Of a stretch of 64,000 bases of DNA, positions 41,463-49,747 are shown piece by piece. The stretch is from Megascapheus bottae (lineage: Eukaryota > Chordata > Mammalia > Rodentia > Geomyidae): assembly GCA_024803745.1 (NCBI GenBank), contig JANJXV010000037.1:1921001-1985000 (forward strand), read 5' to 3'. Under the pieces are notes generated by a model. The model saw only the letters and a list, made by a program, of their open reading frames with translations. It was not told the DNA's origin and did not search any database. Numbering within the stretch: position 1 is the first letter of the stretch; every line of letters starts with the position of its first letter. Both the position numbers and the translations under genes were made by a program.

Positions 41463-41880
41463 TCTTGTGGGTCATGGGGCTTGAACTTGGCCTGGGCATT
41501 GTCCCCTGAGCTCTTCAGCTCAATGCTACTGCCCTACCCTACTCTGGAGCCAAGCCCCACTTCCCATTTTCTTGAGATTAATTGAAGATAAGAGTCTCAG
41601 GTTCTTTTTTTTTTGCCAGTCCTAGGTTTAGTCTCAGGACCTGAGCACTGTCCTTGGATTTTTCTCAAGGCTAGAACTCTACCACTTGAGCCTCAGCACC
41701 ACTTCTGGCTTTTTCTAAGTATGTGAAATTGAACCTGGGTCTTCGTGCATGCTAGGCAAGCACTCTACCACTAGGCCAAACTCCCAGCCCGAGTCTCAGG
41801 TTCTTTTGTGCCCAGGCTGGCTTTTAAACTTGATCCTCATATCTCAGTCTCTTAAGGAGCTAGGATTGTAGGCGTGACTT
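41463..41880 (-). mobile_element. A-type SINE split by a B-type SINE
   Basis: Left part 41463-41608 (gtgggtcatggggcttgaac) and right part 41791-41880 (gtgcccaggctggcttttaa) belong to one element. Confidence 0.9.
41609..41790 (-). mobile_element. B-type SINE with perfect 17-bp target duplication
   Basis: Complete reverse dimer. Gagtctcaggttctttt stands at 41592-41608 and again at 41791-41807. Confidence 0.95.
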
Positions 41881-41984
41881 AATGACTATTTCTAATAAAT
41901 TTTCTTTTTCTGATTTATCTGAATTTTCTAAATTTTTCAAGTAAACATTTTTCACTTTTATATGAAAAGGAACAATACACATTT

Positions 41985-42095
41985 AATATGCTTGTGTGGT
42001 ACAATGGTGAAGACCTGTAGTCCCAGTATAGGATTCTGAAACAAGAGAAATTAGATTTTAAGGGAAGGCTGAACTATATACAAAATCCTGCTGTG
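41985..42095 (+). mobile_element. Old B1-like SINE (tentative)
   Basis: Tggtgaagacctgtagtccc, gggaaggctgaactatatac. Confidence 0.5.
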
Positions 42096-42130
42096 TTTTC
42101 TAAGATTAAAAATTAAAAGTAATACTATAA

Positions 42131-42352
42131 GAGTCAGGTGTGGGTGGCTCATGCCTATTATCCTCTGGAGTCTGAGATTTTAAGTTTGAGCTTCAAAGTC
42201 AGCCCTGGCAGGAAAGTCTGTGAGACTCTTATCTCCAATTAACCAACAAAAAGGCAGAAGTAGAGCTATGAGTCAAATGGTAGAGCAACAGCCTTAAGCA
42301 AAAAAAAAAGTTTAGGGACAGTGCTCAAGCCCTAAATGCAAGCCCCAGGACC

Positions 42353-42353
<1 letters not shown>
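42131..42353 (+). mobile_element. A-type SINE
   Basis: Gtggctcatgcctattatcc to aaatgcaagccccaggacca. Confidence 0.88.

Positions 42354-42409
<56 letters not shown>
42354..42409. repeat. (CA)n microsatellite
   Basis: About 27 CA units. Confidence 0.97.
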
Positions 42410-42410
<1 letters not shown>

Positions 42411-42944
42411 ATAATATAGTAAACACACTAAACATAAATATTTAGACTCTAGAACACATAGGAGCCAACAGAAAAGTTCAAAGAAGGAAATTAATTGAAA
42501 TATAGTTAGTTTCCTAAAAAAAAATTAACTTTTGCAGAATGTTACAAACGTGTTGGAAATTGCCGTCACAGATGCAGCAACCTATTTTAACAAAATCCTG
42601 TGAACAATGCAGAGAGGGAGAACTGGGTGGAGGAGAGAAAGGCACATAGAAATTGCTGTCATTGTCAAAGATAGGAAAACAGGCTGCATGGATTATCACT
42701 TTGGCCCCACAGCACATTTCTGTGATCATGCTTTCAATCACTCCATTAACTCTGATCCTGACTTTGCACAAGATGGGGGCCATTGCTGGACATATCATAG
42801 GCATTTCATTTTTCCGCTTCCTTGAACTAAACAACTCTAGAGATAACCTGGCTACTCTTGTGTTTTTACCACCTATCTGAACTTGTGTTTATCCTTATCA
42901 TTTATGACTATTCCTCTAGGAGACAGTATGACTTAAAAAAAAAT
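42410..42944. other. Intergenic repeat-free block
   Basis: About 530 bp without SINEs. Overlapping open frames on both strands (42514-42880) have no recognised domain or splice context, so they are not called. Confidence 0.4.
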
Positions 42945-43162
42945 GTTGCCATGCACCAGTAGACCATGCCTGTAATACCAGCTACTCAAGAGGCCAAAAA
43001 CTGAGGCCTGGTTTGAAGCCAGGCTGGGCAAGAAAAACCAGGAAACTCTTAACTCCAATTAACCACCAAAAAGCCAGAAATTAAGCTGTGGCTCAACTGG
43101 TAAAAATGCTAGCTTTGATTACAAAAAGCTCAGGAACATTGCTCAAGCCCCCAGGACTGGCA
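42945..43162 (+). mobile_element. A-type SINE
   Basis: Accatgcctgtaataccagc to tcaagcccccaggactggca. Confidence 0.88.
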
Positions 43163-43189
43163 AAACTTAAAAAAAAAGAAAAAAGTTTG

Positions 43190-43290
43190 AGGGAAGAATG
43201 ATTGAAGGGGCTACACTGATCAAGATGCATTGTACTCATAAATTGACATGTTGAACTGAAACCCCTTCCTACAACTCTTTAAAGGTAATG
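43190..43290 (+). mobile_element. T-type LINE tail
   Basis: Gcattgtactcataaattga, ctgaaaccccttcctacaac, tctttaaaggtaatg. Confidence 0.6.
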
Positions 43291-43532
43291 TTTTTTTGTT
43301 GTTGTTAGTCATGGGGCTTGAACTCTGGGCCTTGGTGATGTCCCTGAGCTCTTCAACTTAAGGCTACCACCCTACCCCTAGAGCCACAGCACCATTTCTG
43401 GTTTTAACCACTTGGATTGGTTAATTGAAGATAAGAGTCTCACAGACTTTAGTGCTGGCTTTGAACCTTGATCCTCAGATCTCAGTCTCCTGAGTAGCTA
43501 GGATTACAGGTATGAGCCACCATGCCTGGCTT
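43291..43532 (-). mobile_element. A-type SINE
   Basis: Gtcatggggcttgaactctg to atgagccaccatgcctggct. Confidence 0.92.
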
Positions 43533-43687
43533 AAGATTAATTAATTCAAAAAGCCATATTAACAATGAGGGGTTTTTTAATTACTTCTCTATAAACAAAG
43601 ATGTAACCTTTGGACATGTTCTAACATGTGATCTGCTCTTTCAGAAATTTGTCTTTCTTTTTGTTAGGTAGTTGGGAATCTAGTTGT

Positions 43688-43924
43688 CTTTTTTTTTTCT
43701 TTTGTGCCAGGCAAGGGGCTTGAACTTAGAGCCTGGGCTCTGTCCTAGGGCTTGAACTTAGGGCCTGGGCCGTCCTTAGGCCTCTCTGTGCTTAAGGTTA
43801 GCACTCTATCACTTGAGCCACAGTGCCACTTTTGGCATTTTCTGTTTATGTGGTATGAGGAATCCAACCTAGGGCTTCTTGTATGCTAGGCAAGAACTCT
43901 ACTCCTGGGCCACACTTCCTAGCC
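43688..43924 (-). mobile_element. B-type SINE with internal duplication
   Basis: Ggggcttgaacttagagcct and gggcttgaacttagggcctg repeat in tandem (43721-43771), then gtatgctaggcaagaactct. Confidence 0.85.
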
Positions 43925-44084
43925 TAATCCTGTCCTTGTCATGAAGGGCTGTATGAACTTGGACAAGCCATTTAGTCTTAGTAGGACATAATAATATACA
44001 TGAAAGCACTCCACAAATTGCACATAGAATGTATGAATTGGTGAGTGAACTAGATCCTTTCTGAATTTTCCTCAAGGTCTAAAA

Positions 44085-44275
44085 AAGTATATATTTTTTT
44101 GCCAGTCCCAGGGCTTGAACTTGGCCTGAGCACTGTTCTTGGGCTTTCTCAAGGTTAGAGCTCTACCACAGCACCACTTCAGGCTTTTTGTATGTATGTG
44201 GTCCCAAGGAATCAAATCCAAGTCTTTGAGCATGCTAGGCAAGCACTCTACCACTAGGCCAAACCCCTGGCCCCA
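44085..44275 (-). mobile_element. B-type SINE
   Basis: Gccagtcccagggcttgaac to ctaggccaaacccctggccc. Aaggtctaaa lies on both sides (44073-44083, 44275-44284), a target duplicate. Confidence 0.92.
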
Positions 44276-44287
44276 AGGTCTAAATTT

Positions 44288-44520
44288 TTGTTTTTTGTTT
44301 TGTGGGTCATGGGGCTTGAACTCTGGGCCTGGGCATTGTCCCTGAGCTCTTCTTCTCAAGGCTATGGCCCTGTCCCTTGAGTCTCAGCCCCACTTCCTAT
44401 TTTCTAGTGGTTAATTGGAGATAAGAGTCTCATGTTTTTTAGTGCCTGGGCTGGCTTTGAACAGAGATCCTCAGATCTGAGCCTCCTGAATAGCTAGGAT
44501 TACAGGCCACTGCACCCAGC
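44288..44520 (-). mobile_element. A-type SINE
   Basis: Gtgggtcatggggcttgaac to ggattacaggccactgcacc. Inserted next to the previous SINE. Confidence 0.92.
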
Positions 44521-44624
44521 TATGGTCTAAAATCTTTATCTGTTGCATTGATTCCTTTTCTTCTCTTCCTTTTCTTTCTTTGTTTTTTTTCTCCCACCCT
44601 CCTTCCCTTCCTTCCATCTTTGCT

Positions 44625-44705
44625 TTTGCAATACTGGGGTTTGAACTACCCAAGACCTTGTGCCTGCTAGGCAGGTGTTCCAACGCTTGAGCTGCCCTAC
44701 AGCTC
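44625..44705 (-). mobile_element. ID-like monomer
   Basis: Tactggggtttgaactaccc, ttgtgcctgctaggcaggtg, gcttgagctgccctacagct. Confidence 0.75.
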
Positions 44706-46157
44706 TATCCAATACTCTTGATTATATTTTTAGTGAATTAAGCTAAGTACCAATCATGATTATAGTACATCTAAAAGACTTCTTCCATTATATCAAAGCA
44801 GATTCTGTTTCAGTAAGTACAGAATGATTTATGACTTTAAAATAGCAGCACCAAAAACAGGCAATTCTTCATTTGCTTAGGATGAAACTTACTGCAAATG
44901 ATTTTGGGAAGGTTGAGTCATCGCCAACACCAGAAATGACATTCTATTCATTAAAAAAATAGTTTGCCTTTCTTAAAATTTAATAAAGTGAAATTTTAAG
45001 ATGAACTCAACTTGAAATCACACCTGGGGGGGGGGAAGCTGTGGAGTGTTTTAGTACATTTAGTGTCTTGGTGCTAGAACACCCAACAGGCAAGAGGTAA
45101 ATAAGGACACATACTAAATGTGTGTATGGGGGCATCAGATGAATTCACTAGAAATATAACCATAATTATTGGATAAAAATATTTGATCTTGAGGAAAATT
45201 TAGGTCACCTAGTTAAAGCACACTTACACTTCAATTACACTTGAAATGCAATTTACAAAGTGCTTTTACATATGCTATGATATATAGATAGTCATATAGA
45301 TATAGAGATACGTCCCCCGTGGAATCTGAGTTAGAAACATTTCTAAGGTTTTATTTTTTATTTCACTAATGGGTCCCAGAAGTGGGATTTAATAGGCTTA
45401 TTACAATCGCTTCCTCCCTCCAATGTAACTATAAGACCTCTATACATTACAATAAAAAACAAAACAATCCCTTCCTCCCTCCAGAGGAATTGATATAGAA
45501 ATATCAATTTTGTATTTAGCCAAATAATTTGTAAAAGTAACAAAACAGCCATCTACCATTCATATAAATTTATTAAGTAATTTTAACAACACATTTGTGG
45601 GAAGATTCATTTCAGAATAAAGTATAATGTAAAATTAAGTAAATGAAAGTGTATTACAGGAGTCTTGTCTAATAGCTTCTTGAAAACCTTGTTAGACTTC
45701 GATCTGTCCACACATGATCTTGAAAATCACCAATTTAGCCCACTCTGTGTACCCTCTCCCCTACTATATCAATGAAGCAAGGTGTAAAGCCAGGCACATC
45801 AACCTAACCTTCATATATATATGTTCTTATGGAGAATTCTTCAAAGTGAGGAATCAGTTGGATTTGGGATGATTATGAGAATAGGTCAGTAGAAGAGTTG
45901 TTATCTCTGGAAACCTCACTGTAATTACATATGGGAATAAGGTAAAAATTTAGGCTAAGTTTAGGGGCAGACGGCCCTAAACTAGCCAAAAAGCTTTAGA
46001 CAGTGTAATAGTACTGACTTGCTCTGAGTTTTCGTCATGCTTCAAAAACAAATCTCACACTATAATGTAGGGAAGTTTCTTTCAGCTTGGCTATAATCTA
46101 TTCTCAGGTAAAGTGTACTGGTAACAAGTCAACCAGCTTTCAAAGTTGTAGTTAAAA
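44706..46157. other. Largest repeat-poor intergenic block
   Basis: About 1.45 kb with no SINE; the only insertion seen is the 41-bp LINE-tail fragment at 45423. No coding signature. It lies 2-3.4 kb upstream of the CSNK1A1 CpG island. Confidence 0.5.
45403..45483 (+). mobile_element. Minimal LINE-tail insertion (about 41 bp) with target duplication
   Basis: Only the last bases of a T-type tail are inserted (tgtaactataagacctctat, acattacaataaaaaac). They are flanked by cttcctccctcca at 45410-45422 and 45471-45483. With one mismatch the duplicate extends to 20 bp (acaatc[g/c]cttcctccctcca). Confidence 0.88.
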
Positions 46158-46255
46158 CTTTGGAAGTGGAGTTGTGGCTCAAAGTAATAGAGCACTAGCC
46201 TTGAACAGAAAACTTAGGAGCATCCAGGCCCTGAGATCAAGCCCTAAGTCTGACA
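46158..46255 (+). mobile_element. SINE tail unit
   Basis: Ggagttgtggctcaaagtaa, aggccctgagatcaagccct, followed by a C-run. Confidence 0.75.
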
Positions 46256-46291
46256 CCCCCCCACCCCCCCAAAAAAAGACCTGTTACCATT

Positions 46292-46462
46292 TTGGGGGTT
46301 GGGAATGTGGTTTAATGGTAGAGTGCTCGCCTTGCATGCATGAAACCCTGGGTTCCATTCCTCAGTACCACATAAACATAAAAGGCTTGGAAGTGCTACT
46401 GTAGGTCAAGCGGTAGAGTACTACTAGCCTTGAGCAAAAGAAGCTTAGGGCCCAGGATGGGG
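46292..46462 (+). mobile_element. B-type SINE
   Basis: Gttgggaatgtggtttaatg to aagaagcttagggcccagga. Confidence 0.85.
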
Positions 46463-46559
46463 AAAAAAAACAAAAACAAAAACATTAAAAAACTGATTTT
46501 TTTCCATTTTAATTTTAGTGCAGTTATCTTATTTAGGGTTGGTTTCATTTAAATGTTTG

Positions 46560-46604
46560 CAGCTAGAAGTGGTGTTGTGGCTCAAGGGGCAGAGTGCTAA
46601 CAGA
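46560..46604 (+). mobile_element. SINE fragment
   Basis: Ctagaagtggtgttgtggct caaggggcagagtgc only. Confidence 0.6.
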
Positions 46605-46750
46605 CAAAAATGCTTGCAGCTGAGACTAGATTTACATTACATAAAGCAACAATCAAGGAACTATCTTTTGTGCATATTATTACCTCCAGGCCTAATTTTC
46701 TCAGGTCAAAGTTTGTAAATGAAAATGGAGTCAAGACTGGCATTTGTGGG

Positions 46751-47000
46751 CCGGGAGTTTGGTCTAGTGGTTAAAGTGCTTGCCTTGCATGGATGAAGAC
46801 CGGGGTTCGATTCCTCAGTATCACAAACATAGAAAAAAGCCAGAAGTGGGGGTTCGATTCCTCAGTATCACAAACATAGAAAAAAGCCAGAAGTGGTGCT
46901 GAGGCTCAAGTGGTAGAGCTCTAGCCTTGAGAAAGTCCAAGGAGAGTGCTCAGGCCCTGAGCTCAAGCCCAGGACTGGCCAAAAAGAAAAAATTTAAAAA
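46751..47000 (+). mobile_element. Young B-type SINE with 18-bp target duplication and internal 47-bp duplication
   Basis: Ccgggagtttggtctagtgg to caagcccaggactggcc and A-rich tail. Aagactggcatttgtggg flanks it at 46733-46750 and 47001-47018. The segment 46802-46848 is repeated exactly at 46849-46895. Confidence 0.96.
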
Positions 47001-47035
47001 AAGACTGGCATTTGTGGGTTGTGGGAAGGTGGGGG

Positions 47036-47084
47036 AAGCTGGTTATGGGATTTGAACTCAGGGCCTGGCCACTGACCCTAAGTC

Positions 47085-47135
<51 letters not shown>

Positions 47136-47466
47136 AGGAGTCATGTGGCTTGAACTTGAACTTGGCCTGGGCCCAGTCCTTGAGCTCTTCAGCTCAGGGC
47201 TGCTGCCCTACCCTTGAGCCAAGATGAGTCTCAGGTCCTTTGGGCTTGATCCTCAGATCTCAGCCTCCTGAGTAGCTAGAAATACTGGTGTGAGTCTCAG
47301 CTCCTGGCCCAGAGTCTTAGTCAAGGTTAGGGCTCTATCTTTGTGAGCCACAGCTTTACTTCTGATTTTCTGGTGACCCTCCTGCCCTGGCTGGCTTTGA
47401 ATCTTGATCCTCAGTTTCATCTTCCTGAGTAGCTAGGATTACAGGTGTGAGGTTACCAGCACTTGA
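47036..47466 (-). mobile_element. A-type SINE split by (TG)n and a second A-type SINE
   Basis: Outer copy: 47036-47085 (atttgaactcagggcctggc) and 47311-47466 (gctatctttgtgagccac-like to ggattacaggtgtgaggtta). Inner copy 47134-47310 (ggcttgaacttgaacttggc to gagtctcagctcctggccc). Confidence 0.8.
47086..47133. repeat. (TG)n microsatellite
   Basis: About 23 TG units at the 3' end of the inner minus-strand SINE. Confidence 0.97.
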
Positions 47467-47476
47467 TTAATCTTTT

Positions 47477-47708
47477 GTTGTTGTTGGTCCTGGGGTTTGA
47501 TCTCTGGGCCTTGGGCTGTTCCTGAGCTCTTCAGTTCAATGCTATCACCCTACCCCTTGAGCCAGAGCACCACTCCCAATTCTCTAGCAGTTAATTGGAC
47601 ATAAGAGCCTCATGGTCTTTAGTGCCCCAGCTGGCTTTGAACCATAATCTTCAGATCTCAGCCCCCTGAGCAGCAAGGATTACAGGCGTGAGCCACGGCC
47701 CCCAGTTC
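47477..47708 (-). mobile_element. A-type SINE
   Basis: Ggtcctggggtttgatctct to cgtgagccacggcccccagt. Confidence 0.92.
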
Positions 47709-47925
47709 TTGATTAATCTTTATTTTGGAAATTTTACTGTGTAAAACCCTAGGCATTATCCATTTTCTTATTTCTGACATTTGGGCCAATCTAGTTTTCA
47801 ACATAACCAAGGCAGGATATAATTCGAGATTTTCTTCTTTTGGGGTGGGAAGACTATAAAAACGTTGTGCACAACTTTTTTTTTTTTTCAGTTGTCTTTT
47901 TCTCTTACTTTCATCAATAATAGTT

Positions 47926-48124
47926 TTTTTTTTTGCTTTTTGCCAAGCTTGGGCCTTGAACTCAGGGCCTGGACACTGTGAGTTTTTTCAAGGCTAGGGC
48001 TTTACCCACCTGAGCCACGGCACCACTTCTGGCTTTTGCTATGTATGTGGGTACCGAGGAATCGAACCCGGGACTCTGTGCATGCTAGGCAAGCACTCTA
48101 CCCCTAGGCCACGCTCCCGGCCCC
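47926..48124 (-). mobile_element. B-type SINE abutting the CSNK1A1 CpG island
   Basis: T-run, tgccaagcttgggccttgaa, gaatcgaacccgggactctg, ccacgctcccggcccc. It ends where the CpG-dense promoter begins and has itself kept CpGs. Confidence 0.92.
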
Positions 48125-48532
48125 GAAGCAGCGATGTGAGGGTTGTGCCTTAGGACCGGGGCGCTGGGAACAAGCCCCGGGGCGGCACGAGCCCCTCACC
48201 CGCGGCTACCCGCTCCGGGAGAGGCGATGACCTCTTCTTCCCAGGCAGAAACTGGGCTGGAGCAGCCGGCCGCGGGCAGCGGCCTCAGAGCAGAGGTCAG
48301 CGTCACCGCCCCAGGAGGCCGGGAGCTGCCCTCCCTCCGCGTCGACGCCCCGCGCCGCCCGGCTCCCGACCCGCCGCAGACCCCCAGCCCCTGACAGGCA
48401 GCGGCGGAAGAAAGCAGCGGCGAGCGGAAGTGGAAGTGAACCCGGGCTGGGAGCACGCCCGGCACGACGCGCCTGCGTGCTCACGCTCGGCAGGCCTCGC
48501 CAGCACGCACGGGCGGCTGGGCGGTGACGGGA

Positions 48533-48540
48533 TGACGTCG
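48533..48540 (+). promoter_or_regulatory. CRE-like site
   Basis: Tgacgtcg keeps seven of eight bases of the CREB/ATF palindrome, with a tgacggg half-like site eight bases before it. Confidence 0.45.
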
Positions 48541-48624
48541 GGAGCGTGGGCCGCGGCTCTCACGAATCCCGGCTCCGCCCTCCCTCCTGCAGCCGAGCGT
48601 ACGAGGCTGGCGCCTGAGCTCCCC

Positions 48625-48642
48625 TTCCCAGAGTGCTCTGCG
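48625..48642 (+). promoter_or_regulatory. ZNF143 (SBS)-like site
   Basis: Ttcccagagtgctctgcg fits the published core CCCAnnRTGCnnYGCG. Such sites usually sit close upstream of CpG-island start sites. Confidence 0.65.
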
Positions 48643-48702
48643 CCGTGAAGAAGCGGCTCCCGGGGACCGGGGGCATTTTGTGTTGGCTGGAGCCGGAGGA
48701 AC

Positions 48703-48714
48703 AAGATGGCGGCG
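48703..48714 (+). promoter_or_regulatory. YY1-like site overlapping a short upstream ORF
   Basis: Caagatggcggc fits the AAnATGGCGGC form of YY1 sites typical just downstream of start sites. Confidence 0.7.
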
Positions 48715-48726
48715 TCGGCGGAGTGA
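48706..48726 (+). other. Upstream ORF of six codons (MAASAE) in the CSNK1A1 leader
   Basis: ATG at 48706 with an A at -3 is a G at -3 (acaagATGg gives a at -3); the +4 base is G, so the context is good. Stop TGA is at 48724-48726, 345 bases before the main ATG. It could reduce or tune initiation at the kinase start if the leader begins upstream of it. Confidence 0.5.
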
Positions 48727-49071
48727 CTGGGGTCCCTCCGGGCCGAAGCCCGCTGCCGTGGTGGCCGCGTCACCGCCGCCCTAACTGAACCGTGCCTCGC
48801 CTCCAGCCCGCGACGTCGCGGTGAGAGCGAGCCAGCGGCGGCCGCCTAGAAACAAGTGGCCTGGCCCTAGTAACCGCGACCACCCTTCCGACCGCGGCCT
48901 GGCGGAACGAGCCCCGGCCGAGCGGCGCTGATCGCTCCTCCCGGGCCCCGCGCCGCCGGGAGAGACCTCCGTCCTCCACCTCCCGCCGCGCTCCTCGGCC
49001 TCGCCGGGCGCCCCCGCCCGCCCCTCGGAGGTGTCGGGGCTCGGCCCCAGCCTCCATTTTCGCGTGTCAGG

Positions 49072-49194
49072 ATGGCGAGCAGCAGCGGCTCCAAGGCCGA
49101 GTTTATTGTCGGAGGGAAATATAAACTGGTGCGGAAGATCGGGTCTGGCTCCTTCGGGGACATTTACCTAGCGATTAACATCACCAACGGCGAG
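49072..49194 (+). CDS. CSNK1A1: CSNK1A1 exon 1 (casein kinase 1 alpha, N-terminus and glycine loop)
   Basis: Forty-one codons from ATG 49072 to donor gtaaaa at 49195. The product begins [20 protein letters not shown] and carries the kinase glycine-rich loop G24-S-G-S-F-G29. It agrees at every residue with the human CK1-alpha N-terminus as I recall it. The start is preceded by gtcaggATGg, with no other in-frame start nearby. CK1-alpha is a Ser/Thr kinase that primes beta-catenin for destruction in Wnt signalling and acts in p53, Hedgehog and circadian control, in cytosol and nucleus. No lesion is present. Confidence 0.98.
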
Positions 49195-49640
49195 GTAAAA
49201 ATTCTGGGGCGGGGGGGGGAGGCCCGGGGATCGCGGGGGGCCTCGGCGCCCGGCCCGGCGCGCACGCTCCGGGGAGCCCGCCGGGGAGGCCGGGGAGCCG
49301 GGTCCCCCGCTCTCGCCCTTCCTCCGAAGGAAGGAGCCCAACGGCAAGGCTGGGCCCGCATACGAAGTGTCTCGGCTTGTTTTACCAAACCGTTATTTGC
49401 GGGGAGACGGGTCGGAGCGTGCGGCTCCCCGTTTCCCTGCGTGTCCTCGATCTCGTGAGGACGGGCCGATGTCGCCCTGCACCCTGCGAGGCGGCCTCGC
49501 TTGGCGATTACAAAGGGAGCTTTCTCCCCCCCCCCTTCCTCGGAAGTCGCGGCCGAGGGCTCCGCCGCCGTCTCCAATGCTCTCCCGAGTGACATTGAGT
49601 CCGTAGGGAGGTTGATGCCATCATCCCTCTTTCCCTGCAG
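49195..49640. other. CSNK1A1: CSNK1A1 intron 1
   Basis: A 446-bp GC-rich intron, donor gtaaaa and acceptor ctttccctgcag. The open frames running through it are products of GC richness. Confidence 0.95.
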
Positions 49641-49747
49641 GAAGTGGCAGTGAAGCTAGAATCCCAGAAGGCCAGGCATCCCCAGTTGCTGTACGAGAGC
49701 AAACTCTATAAGATTCTTCAAGGTGGGGTTGGCATCCCCCACATACG
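49641..49747 (+). CDS. CSNK1A1: CSNK1A1 exon 2 (catalytic lysine and helix C)
   Basis: Thirty-five codons plus two bases (cg of an Arg codon) between acceptor ccctgcag and donor gtaaga. The product [20 protein letters not shown] continues to [12 protein letters not shown]. By position K46 in VAVK is the ATP-anchoring lysine, and E60 is the probable helix-C partner. It joins exon 1 in phase 0 across the GE/EV boundary. The split Arg fits the next conserved segment (R-W-Y), which is not in the window; the gene continues past the right edge. Confidence 0.98.

Larger units (their letters stand above)
48125..49620 (+). promoter_or_regulatory. CSNK1A1: CSNK1A1 CpG-island promoter and 5' region
   Basis: About 1.5 kb of CpG-dense sequence with no TATA box. 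It covers the promoter, the untranslated leader, exon 1 and the start of intron 1. Motifs seen: tgacgtcg (48533-48540, CRE-like), ttcccagagtgctctgcg (48625-48642, ZNF143/SBS-like), caagatggcggc (48703-48714, YY1-like) and several GC boxes. Position and motifs fit a housekeeping promoter with a start site probably between about 48620 and 48720; the exact start is inferred. Confidence 0.85.

Noticed and set aside
42514..42880. Three overlapping frames (72-106 codons)
   Set aside because: They occupy both strands over the same DNA with no domain, start context or splice signals.
48143..49163. Long open frames (up to 156 codons) on both strands upstream of CSNK1A1
   Set aside because: Pro/Arg/Ala/Gly-rich translations of a CpG island. 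Only the frame from ATG 49072 continues into a recognised, correctly spliced protein.
49164..49595. 143-codon minus-strand frame over CSNK1A1 intron 1
   Set aside because: GC-rich shadow; no homology recognised.
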